Positions 6,411 to 12,887 of a DNA stretch of 14,031 bases are shown one piece after another. This DNA comes from Phycisphaerae bacterium. Lineage in GTDB: Bacteria > Planctomycetota > Phycisphaerae > UBA1845. The translations under genes were made by a program, and so were the position numbers. The stretch spans positions 1 to 14,031 of the forward strand of contig BQJS01000129.1 in assembly GCA_021604825.1 (NCBI GenBank), given 5' to 3'. How positions within the stretch are numbered: position 1 is the first letter of the stretch; each line of letters begins with the position of its first letter. Below the pieces are notes generated by a model. It saw nothing but the letters and a program-made list of their open reading frames with translations, ran no database searches and had not been told where the DNA came from.

Positions 6411-6872
6411 ATGAGCCCGTTACCCCTAAGTAGAGCCATCCCACGCAGTCTCGCCGGTTTGCAGGACGAACTCGGTCAAATGTTGGGTCGCATGTGGCAC
6501 ACCGGAATTTCCACCGCACCGCTCGACGGTCAGAATTGGGCGCCGGCGATCGATGTCTACGAAGAAGCCACCGGCTACGTCCTGACGGCCGAGGTGCCGG
6601 GGCTGAAGGTGGACGACATCGAAGTAACCCACGAGGACGGCGAACTCGTCATCCGTGGACAAAAGGCAGCAGACTTCGACGAAGAAGGCGACCGCGAATA
6701 CCTAAAAGCCGAACGTCGCTTCGGCAGTTTTTCAAGACGCATCGCGCTACCCGAGCCAATCGTTGTATCGGCCATAACGGCCACCTGCCGAGCCGGCTTG
6801 CTAACGGTCCACATGCCCAAGAAAGAACCCGCCCAACGCGAAAGCGTGACGATTCAGGTGCTGGACGATTGA
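6411..6872 (+). CDS. Hsp20-family small heat-shock protein
   Basis: ATP-independent chaperone that binds unfolding proteins and holds them for refolding; it acts in the cytoplasm as large oligomers. The 153 residues fit the family size. After a variable N-terminus comes the alpha-crystallin domain (about 44-137): PAIDVYEEATGYVLTAEVPG, then VDDIEV...GELVIRG, then the GSFSRRIALP strand. The conserved A-x-x-x-x-G-L-L motif is AxxRAGLLTVHMPK (residues 124-137). The C-terminal IxV (Ile148-Gln-Val150) corresponds to the IxI/V anchor that locks oligomers together. GGAA six bases upstream supports the start. It is convergent with the CNNM gene, and its TGA overlaps the first bases of the repeat at 6869-6950. 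The leader features upstream suggest heat control, by inference. Confidence 0.93.
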   Translation: MSPLPLSRAIPRSLAGLQDELGQMLGRMWHTGISTAPLDGQNWAPAIDVYEEATGYVLTAEVPGLKVDDIEVTHEDGELVIRGQKAADFDEEGDREYLKAERRFGSFSRRIALPEPIVVSAITATCRAGLLTVHMPKKEPAQRESVTIQVLDD

Positions 6873-6950
6873 AGGTAGGGTTCGCTGTGCGGACCGAATT
6901 GATTTTACGCATTCACGTTGTCGTCGGTACGCACGGCGGACCTTACTTGT
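6869..6950. repeat. REPIN-like element, degenerate copy
   Basis: An 82-base element made of two inverted arms. The left arm (6869-6895) reads TTGAAG-GTAG-GGTTCGCTGTGCGGACC. The right arm (6926-6950), read on the minus strand, is ACAAGTAAGGTCCGC and onward to GTACC. The arms match with several substitutions around a 30-base spacer. Each arm is a GTAG-type tetranucleotide followed by a small palindrome (GGTCCGC-TGT-GCGGACC in the better copy). It sits between the convergent hsp20 and CNNM genes and overlaps the hsp20 stop. In this position it may also end transcription in both directions. Confidence 0.7.
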
Positions 6951-6980
6951 CAAATCTCATCACCGTTTACATCCACTGTT

Positions 6981-8018
6981 TCACTTCTTCTTGCGTCGCC
7001 TTCGCCGCGCGGCGCGTTGTCGGGCCAGTTCGCGCATGTCTGTGGCGACGTCGGTTTCGTCCACGATTTCTTGGCCCAACAGTGTCTCCAACAAATCTTC
7101 CATTGTGACGATGCCGGACAACCCTCCGAATTCATCCACAGCGAGTATGATGTGCTGTCTTTTCTCGATGAGCGTTTCCAAAGCGTCCGCAACCGTGGCC
7201 ATTTCCGGAAAGATTGGGATCGGTTTGGCGATTTCCTTCAGATGCTTTTCGCCTTCGTCGTTGCGGTGGGCGGCGCGAATGGCGAATCGCGGAACGTAAC
7301 CGGTAACCTGCTCCGAATCGGCCGCGAAAATCGGAATGCGTGCGAAGCGGATGGGGGCGTGCTGCGCGATCGCCTCGTTAACGGTCATGTCTTCGGGAAG
7401 TGAGAATACAACCGTCCGTGGCGTGAGCACGTCGGACAGGTGAATCGCGGATAGGGCGATGAGGTTGGACGCGATTCGGTACTCGCGCTCTTTGATCGCG
7501 CCGCTCGATTCTCCCATGCGAAGCGTAGCCAGTATTTCGGCACGGCTAAGACTCTCCTCACGTTGCTTCGAGGCGATGGCGCGGTTGATCCATTCCAAGG
7601 GGATGATCAAGGGTAGGCAGATAATAATCATCACCCGAATCATCATCGCAGCCGAACCTGACAGTGATTTCGAGTGCACCGCGCCCAGCGTCTTGGGGAT
7701 GATCTCGCTGACCACCAGCACCAGGATGGTCATGATTGCGCTCGCCGCCCCGACGGCTTTGTTGCCAAAGACCACCGCCGCCTGCGCCCCGACCCCAATG
7801 GCACCAACCGTGTGAGCCACGGTGTTCATCGTGAGGATCGCAGCCAACGGTCGGTCGATGTTCTTCTTCATCTCGCGCAGCACTTCACCAGCCCGCGACC
7901 CTTTCTCCACCATAAGCTCGACGTGACTACGAGGAAGGCTCAGCAAACAAGCCTCCAAGAGAGAACAAAGAAAAGACACCGCCACAGTGCCAAAACCAAG
8001 GGCGAGAAGAAGCGTCAT
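6981..8018 (-). CDS. CNNM/CorC-like membrane protein with CBS pair
   Basis: Inner-membrane protein of the CNNM (DUF21) family, whose members are linked to magnesium or other divalent-cation export. Of 345 residues, about 1-145 form the membrane domain: an N-terminal helix with Glu22 (LLEACLLSL), helices at about 58-83, 88-107 and 122-142, and the family motif SEIIPKT (104-110). Two CBS domains follow (about 196-256 and 260-320), with the hallmark DEFGGLSGIVTMEDLLE before GQEIVDE. CBS pairs bind adenine nucleotides and regulate transport. The usual CorC_HlyC C-terminal domain is absent; instead the protein ends in eight consecutive basic residues (338-345, RRRRRKKK). GGAG eight bases before the ATG supports the start. 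It is flanked on both sides by the 82-base repeats, and it lies downstream of mutS2 on the same strand with a 115-base gap. Confidence 0.88.
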   Translation of the reverse strand: MTLLLALGFGTVAVSFLCSLLEACLLSLPRSHVELMVEKGSRAGEVLREMKKNIDRPLAAILTMNTVAHTVGAIGVGAQAAVVFGNKAVGAASAIMTILVLVVSEIIPKTLGAVHSKSLSGSAAMMIRVMIIICLPLIIPLEWINRAIASKQREESLSRAEILATLRMGESSGAIKEREYRIASNLIALSAIHLSDVLTPRTVVFSLPEDMTVNEAIAQHAPIRFARIPIFAADSEQVTGYVPRFAIRAAHRNDEGEKHLKEIAKPIPIFPEMATVADALETLIEKRQHIILAVDEFGGLSGIVTMEDLLETLLGQEIVDETDVATDMRELARQRAARRRRRKKK

Positions 8019-8049
8019 CGATAGGACTCCGGGGGGTTAGAGCACGCTG

Positions 8050-8131
8050 TTGAAGTAGGGTCCGCTGTGCGGATCATTCAATAGGTTGCTGGATGGTTAT
8101 GCCAGCGGTCCGCACAGCGGACCCTACTTGT
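8050..8131. repeat. REPIN-like element, well-preserved copy
   Basis: An 82-base element of the same length and order as 6869-6950. Bases 8053-8073 are an exact inverted copy of 8109-8129 (21 pairs), with the spacer between. Each arm carries GTAG (8055-8058 on the left) followed by a hairpin. On the right arm, GGTCCGC-ACA-GCGGACC pairs perfectly (8107-8123). Left outer flanks read TTGAAG in both copies and right outer flanks read ACAAG (minus strand), so the copies share orientation. It fills the gap between mutS2 and the CNNM gene and starts three bases after the mutS2 stop. Confidence 0.8.
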
Positions 8132-8133
8132 AC

Positions 8134-10047
8134 TCAATTCGACTGGCCAGCTTTATCGGGTTGCAGCACGTCGGCCAGGGGGACTTCCATCTCGACTTGG
8201 CCAGCCGCGATGACCGCGGTTTGTTTTTGTAGTTGGAGGCGGACTAGGGTGGCTGATCGCTCGAATTTCTTGACGTATATCGTGTCGCCGGGGCGTAGGG
8301 TGCCGAGCCAGTTGTGCCATTCATCTTCAGCGATGCGGGTGGCGGCTAGGCGTCTGGCTTCGTTTTCGTAATGGATGCGTTGCTGCTCGGCGTCGAGCAT
8401 AGTCTTGTTGGCTTCGATGCGTGCGCGTTCGGCTTGGCGGCGCGAATCTACTGTGGCCTCGATGGCTTTTTTGAACGCGCGGTGGCGGCCACTTAGGTAG
8501 GACTTGGCTTTCTTGACCATGCGTTTCGACATGCCTAAGCGTGAGGCGATGATCATGGCGTTGCTGTTGCCCGGTTCACCGATTCTCAGGCGATAAGTGG
8601 GTTGCAGCGTTTGCACGTCGAATTCGACCGAAGCGTTGTCGACGCGATTTGACGAAAATGCGACGGCTTTCAGCGCAGATAGGTGCGTGTTGATCACTGC
8701 GTGGCATTTGATGCGACACAACTCGTCGATGATGGATTGTCCGATCGCCGCGCCTTCATCCGGATCGGTGCCCGCGCCCAGTTCATCGAGCAAAACCAGC
8801 GACTGGGCGTTGATCTGAATCAGCATCCGCAGCATGTTGGACAGGTGCGAGCTAAATGTGCTGAGCGATTGCTCGATGCTTTGCTCATCGCCCACGTCGA
8901 TGTGGATTTGGCGATAGACGGGAATGCTCGAACCCTTGCCAGCCGGTACCGGTATGCCGCATTGGGCCATCAGCGCGATCAAACCGATCGTCTTGAGCGT
9001 GACGGTCTTCCCGCCGGTGTTCGGGCCGGTGATCACGAGTATGTCGAAGTCATCGCCGAGTCGGACGTCGATCGGGACCACGTCGGAAGCGGGGCGGCCT
9101 TGCTCCTTGAACACGTCGATTAACAACGGATGCTTTGCTTGATAAAGCAGGAGCTTTTGATCTTTCGCGATATTCGGGCAGATGCAGTCGCGCTGTTTGG
9201 CGTAGCGCACCTTGCCGCTGATCAGGTCGAGGATGGCCAGCGCTTCGATCGTCGCGGTGATCGCCGGTTCGTTTTGATGCACGAGGAACGAGAGCTGCGA
9301 TAGGATTCGGATGACTTCCTTGCGTTCGTCGTCGATGAGCCGGACAATTTGGTTGTTCGTCTGCACGACTTCGGTCGGTTCGATAAAGAGCGTCGAGCCG
9401 GTGTCGCTGCTGGTGTGGACGATGCCGCGAAGTTGGCTGCGAAACTCGGTCTTAAGCGGCAGTACGGTGCGTTCACCGCGCTGGGTCGTATTCGGAAATT
9501 GCAGGATGCGGGTGATGTCGGGATTGCGCAACATGCGCGCATAGATCACACCAATCTCACCGCGCAGCGAATCGATGGATCGGCGCAATTCGAGAAGTCG
9601 CTTGCTGGCTTCGTCGCGCACTTCGCCGCGCTCGTCGATGGTGCGATCGATCTGTTCGGCCAACGGACTGAAGTCGCCGACGCGCTCACCGGCTTTTGCG
9701 ATGAGGGGGTAGGCTTCGCCGATCGATTCAAGCCATTGCGAGATGCTAGCCGTCGCTTTAAGCGTTTCGCCAACCTCGTGAAGTTCGCCCGCGTCAAGGC
9801 CAGCCGGTGTCCCCGATGCCGCGAGCGCCGGGCGAATGTCATGCACACCCCCCAAAGGTATCGCCCCTCGCGTTTCAAACGCATCCTGCATCTGGCGCAC
9901 TTGATCGAACCAGCGCGTGATCGTATCCCCCCGTTTACTGGGCGTGAGCTTGCGCGCAAGATTCTTCCCAAGCGTGCAGGCGCAGCATCCGGCGAGTGAT
10001 TCTCGGACGTGATCGAATTTCAGTTTGTCGAGGGTGTGTTGGTCCAC
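8134..10047 (-). CDS. mutS2: MutS2-family ATPase lacking the Smr domain
   Basis: MutS2 proteins are ABC-type ATPases that bind branched DNA or stalled, collided ribosomes; depending on species they suppress recombination or rescue ribosomes. The N-terminus (HTLDKLKFDHVRESLAG) is the family's typical opening and supports the GTG start at 10047. Core and clamp occupy about 1-300. The ATPase shows Walker A GPNTGGKT (341-348), STFSSHLSNM (396-405), Walker B LVLLDELGAGTDPDEG (417-432) and the TH switch (INTHLSALK, 452-460). A charged helical segment (about 505-575) and a KOW-like beta stretch (LRPGDTIYVKKF..ATL) follow. The protein stops at 637 residues. Typical MutS2 is near 780 and ends in an Smr nuclease domain, and no Smr-like sequence is found in the short gap after the stop. 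The repeat at 8050-8131 begins three bases beyond the stop. It is divergent from htrA. Confidence 0.92.
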   Translation of the reverse strand: MDQHTLDKLKFDHVRESLAGCCACTLGKNLARKLTPSKRGDTITRWFDQVRQMQDAFETRGAIPLGGVHDIRPALAASGTPAGLDAGELHEVGETLKATASISQWLESIGEAYPLIAKAGERVGDFSPLAEQIDRTIDERGEVRDEASKRLLELRRSIDSLRGEIGVIYARMLRNPDITRILQFPNTTQRGERTVLPLKTEFRSQLRGIVHTSSDTGSTLFIEPTEVVQTNNQIVRLIDDERKEVIRILSQLSFLVHQNEPAITATIEALAILDLISGKVRYAKQRDCICPNIAKDQKLLLYQAKHPLLIDVFKEQGRPASDVVPIDVRLGDDFDILVITGPNTGGKTVTLKTIGLIALMAQCGIPVPAGKGSSIPVYRQIHIDVGDEQSIEQSLSTFSSHLSNMLRMLIQINAQSLVLLDELGAGTDPDEGAAIGQSIIDELCRIKCHAVINTHLSALKAVAFSSNRVDNASVEFDVQTLQPTYRLRIGEPGNSNAMIIASRLGMSKRMVKKAKSYLSGRHRAFKKAIEATVDSRRQAERARIEANKTMLDAEQQRIHYENEARRLAATRIAEDEWHNWLGTLRPGDTIYVKKFERSATLVRLQLQKQTAVIAAGQVEMEVPLADVLQPDKAGQSN

Positions 10048-10176
10048 TTCAATACCGCAATGTTACAAAGTTCGTCTGTGTTCCCATCTTAGCCATCGTG
10101 ATCCGCATTCATCCAAACGTAAACGCCGGAATTCGCCACAAACTCGATTTTTTCGAGACGGAGCGATGCGGGCAGA

Positions 10177-10182
10177 TATAAT
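10177..10182 (+). promoter_or_regulatory. Putative -10 box for htrA
   Basis: TATAAT lies 54 bases before the HtrA start in the 189-base gap between the divergent mutS2 and htrA genes. The -35 region is weak (TCGAGA, spacing 18). It overlaps a small stem CTCGA-TTTTT-TCGAG (10143-10157). No heat-shock element is recognised. Confidence 0.4.
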
Positions 10183-10236
10183 ACAGACAACAGGCCCATT
10201 GAATAGTCACGCACGCGATGCCAGAGAGGTTCGCCT

Positions 10237-11694
10237 ATGCTCCATGCCGATTCGCCCAACATCCATTCACCGATTCGTCGATCCCGCCTCAATCGATTCA
10301 CCCGCTTTGCGATCATCGCGCTGCTGCTGATGCCGGCTGCCCCTGCGCTGGCGGACGATCTGTACAGCATACCCGATATGAAAAAATTGGAGCGGACCTT
10401 CGAGCGAATTGCAGAGAATGTTCGGCCTTCGGTTGTGAGCATCAGCACGCGTCGGCTGTTCGAAATGCGAAGCGGTGGCGAACGCATGGTGCCGCATAGT
10501 CAGGGTTCCGGTCTGGTTTATCGCTCAAGCGGATTCATTATCACGAACCACCATGTGGTTGAAGGTGCGGATGAAATCACCGTGGTCGTTTCCGACAATT
10601 CGCGGCGCAGTTATGACGCGCGGGTGATTCAATTCGACCCACGTTCTGACTTAGCCGTCCTGAAGATCGACGCCCAAAATCTCCGCGTCGCACCGCTAAG
10701 CGATCTTTCTGAAGTGCGACGCGGGCAATGGGTCTTTACGATCGGAAATCCCTTCGGACTGGCTAACGATAACGGGAATACCTCGGTGTCGTTTGGAACA
10801 GTCGGGACCACCGGGCAATCGCTCACCGGTATGATTTCATCCGCCAACAACGACCGATATTACGGCAATCTCATTCAGACGGATGCCAGCATCAATCCCG
10901 GAAACAGCGGTGGACCATTGTTCGACCTTGAAGGCCGCGTGGTTGGCGTGAATACCGCGATGGTGTCGGGGTCCGGCGTGGACGAGGGGTTGGGTTTCGC
11001 GATTCCGATTTCCCCGCGCACGCGGCGGATCATTTCGCAGTTGGCCGACGGCAGGGTCGTCCGCTACGGCTTCCTTGGTGTGACCATTACCGACCCCGAC
11101 CAGAGCGACGTGCGAATGCGCAGTGTTCTCATGGGACGCGGGGCGCTGATCAAAGATCTGACCGGCGATACGTCGGCCAGTCCTGCCGCCCGCGCCGGTT
11201 TGAAGGTTGGCGATGTGGTCACCGAATTCGACGGTCGGGCAGTATTGGATTCCGACCATCTGATTCGTTTGGTGGGCGAAACGCCCGTGGGTCGCGAGAT
11301 CGACGTTGCGTACATTCGCAATCGTCAGCGCATGGTGACCAAGGTGCAGTTGGCCGAGCGCGTCGAGACGGTTCTTGCCCGTCGTTCGCATAGTGGTTGG
11401 CGTGAGGGTGATGGACTGCCACAAATCGAATGGCGCGGTGTCATCCTCGTCGAGCCGACCGGTTCGTTCATCGAGGCGAAGGGTCTTTCACTCAGCGACG
11501 CAGGAATCTACGTGGCTGAATGCACGCCGGGTTCAAAGCTGCATCGCAGCGGGCTTCGCAACGGCAACATGATCGATCGCATCGACGGCAAACGGGTGAA
11601 GTCGTTTCGCGAGCTAAGAATGTTCGAAAGCGAAGCCGGCGGCAAGTTCACACTCGAACTGCGCAGCGGCAAGAAAATCATCGTCCGTAAGTAG
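10237..11694 (+). CDS. HtrA/Deg-family periplasmic serine protease with two PDZ domains
   Basis: Envelope quality-control protease that degrades or holds misfolded exported proteins. Of 485 residues, about 1-39 form a long signal peptide (basic SPIRRSRLNR, hydrophobic core, ALA before DD). The protease domain (about 55-270) has the triad His106 (FIITNHHVV), Asp138 (SDLAVLKI) and Ser224 (GNSGGP). The usual GQWVFTIGNPFGL and GLGFAIPI segments are also present. PDZ1 covers about 278-370 (YGFLGV...ARAGLKVGDVVTEFDG), and a second, more diverged PDZ about 400-483 (SKLHRSGLRNGNMIDRIDG). AGAGG seven bases upstream supports the ATG at 10237. No two-component or anti-sigma gene adjoins it, so its stress control is unknown. 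The family assignment is firm; I give no specific symbol because DegP, DegQ and DegS orthology cannot be settled here. Confidence 0.93.
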   Translation: MLHADSPNIHSPIRRSRLNRFTRFAIIALLLMPAAPALADDLYSIPDMKKLERTFERIAENVRPSVVSISTRRLFEMRSGGERMVPHSQGSGLVYRSSGFIITNHHVVEGADEITVVVSDNSRRSYDARVIQFDPRSDLAVLKIDAQNLRVAPLSDLSEVRRGQWVFTIGNPFGLANDNGNTSVSFGTVGTTGQSLTGMISSANNDRYYGNLIQTDASINPGNSGGPLFDLEGRVVGVNTAMVSGSGVDEGLGFAIPISPRTRRIISQLADGRVVRYGFLGVTITDPDQSDVRMRSVLMGRGALIKDLTGDTSASPAARAGLKVGDVVTEFDGRAVLDSDHLIRLVGETPVGREIDVAYIRNRQRMVTKVQLAERVETVLARRSHSGWREGDGLPQIEWRGVILVEPTGSFIEAKGLSLSDAGIYVAECTPGSKLHRSGLRNGNMIDRIDGKRVKSFRELRMFESEAGGKFTLELRSGKKIIVRK

Positions 11695-12031
11695 TCGCTC
11701 CCAAACACGGGCAAGTCGGTCCTCAAACGCGTACGAGTGTCCAATCTCGCTAAATCCAAGCGTTTCTTGCGACCAACTCTCCATTCGATTGTATAGGGAT
11801 TCCGAAGAGAAGGTGTGCGCCGTACATGGCGTGTCATTTTGACGGTGGCCCATTGACCCCGTTTTCAGTGTTGCCGATCAGCGTGCGGATGCCTCGTTTG
11901 ATATACTGCTTCAAGTCTATATGGTTTGGGCTTGGATCAAATTGAGGCGCGGTCGATCTAATGGTTGAATACGCGTAAACGATGCCTTCGGGTTGGCGGT
12001 TGGCAAGCAAGATACACGTTCGGGGTTACGG
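11695..12031. other. Intergenic region between htrA and membrane protein; possible gene remnant on minus strand
   Basis: This 337-base gap shows no strong terminator or promoter. On the minus strand a frame from a TTG near 12010 to TGA at 11834 reads in a protein-like way (ANRQPEGIVYAYS, later LKQYIKRGIRTLIGNT). It is followed, in another frame, by a second minus-strand frame starting at 11853 that runs into the end of htrA. No family is recognised and no ribosome binding site is seen. It may be a decayed gene or chance. Confidence 0.35.
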
Positions 12032-12871
12032 ATGGACACTGGGCAACAATTCGTAATCAACACCATCTACGTTGCGGGGGATGACGACGTCAGGCCCTCG
12101 GGGCGGCTGCGCGCGGTGGCAGTGATTACGGTGCTGGTGTCGTTCGCGTGGTTGTTCGTCACCTGGGGGCCGATGTATCGCTGGACGCAGAAGACCTTGA
12201 TGTTCGGCGAGTTGAATATTGTCAGCGGCATGATGAAAGTCAATGATTCCGAACCGACCCCCGCCAAATCCAAAACCAAGTCGCGAAAGAAAGAGTCACG
12301 CGAAGAACGGGCGGAAAGGCGTGCCGAAACGCGTCGCATGCAAGCCGAAAAAAAGGAACGTGCCAGTCAACGAGCCAAGGACGCCAAAGATGCGCAGGTC
12401 GTCCTTGCCGCGACCGCCTACGGTTGGCTGATCGTCTCGACGCTGGCAGGGTTCGGCTTAACGATCGCCGGTTGCGCCGGGTTGAGTTCAAGGGGCGTGT
12501 TGCGGCGACTGGGCATGGTACTCTTGCCGGTGAGCATCATCGCGTGTGCCGCCATTGGTTGGTACGTGTGGAAAAAATACTCTTGGTATGAGACGCTGCT
12601 TCCCGAATGGGTCAAGCCATTGAGCATCGGTCTGGGGATGGCCGCCTTTGGTTCGATCGGATTCATGCTGAATCGCCACGGGCGGGGCATGCACTCGTTG
12701 GCGGGGCTGGGCGTGATCGTATCCGCGCTTCTCAGCATGGCCGCCATCTGGATCGCCGTGCGTTGGGGGCAAATGCCATCAGATCCAGTCAACGCAATGC
12801 TTTACACGAAGATATTTGTTGTACAATCCGCTTACGGTTGGCTGCTGTTGTTGGCCGTCCGGTTCACTTGA
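12032..12871 (+). CDS. Polytopic membrane protein with a basic cytoplasmic loop, unknown function
   Basis: I do not recognise a family. From the ATG at 12032 there are 279 residues. A hydrophobic helix lies at about 28-48, and then a long hydrophilic segment (about 70-122) dominated by Lys, Arg and Glu (KSRKKESREERAERRAETRR), probably a charged helix or coiled coil. Five further helices follow, at about 124-148, 158-180, 197-214, 221-243 and 259-276. The loop charge suggests a cytoplasmic side and possible contact with nucleic acid, ribosomes or an acidic partner; this is inference. The start has only a weak GGGG about eight bases upstream, and a TTG at 11993 would add 13 residues. Its stop lies 16 bases before the tyrA start on the same strand, so co-transcription is likely, though no functional link to tyrosine synthesis is apparent. 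Confidence 0.75.
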   Translation: MDTGQQFVINTIYVAGDDDVRPSGRLRAVAVITVLVSFAWLFVTWGPMYRWTQKTLMFGELNIVSGMMKVNDSEPTPAKSKTKSRKKESREERAERRAETRRMQAEKKERASQRAKDAKDAQVVLAATAYGWLIVSTLAGFGLTIAGCAGLSSRGVLRRLGMVLLPVSIIACAAIGWYVWKKYSWYETLLPEWVKPLSIGLGMAAFGSIGFMLNRHGRGMHSLAGLGVIVSALLSMAAIWIAVRWGQMPSDPVNAMLYTKIFVVQSAYGWLLLLAVRFT

Positions 12872-12887
12872 GTGCAACGAAAGCGCT

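Noticed and set aside
6185..6433. 82-codon plus-strand frame overlapping the hsp20 start
   Set aside because: It overlaps the promoter and leader of hsp20 in another frame, has no family match, and is better explained as non-coding.
6869..8131. CNNM gene as cargo of a composite transposon bounded by the two 82-base elements
   Set aside because: The elements share orientation, show no transposase or target duplication around the whole unit, and are better explained as two independent REPIN insertions.
9349..9999. 216-codon plus-strand frame opposite mutS2
   Set aside because: It is antisense to conserved MutS2 sequence; its composition is arginine- and alanine-rich shadow coding.
10837..11424. 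195-codon minus-strand frame opposite htrA
   Set aside because: It overlaps the protease and PDZ1 coding sequence and has no motifs of its own.
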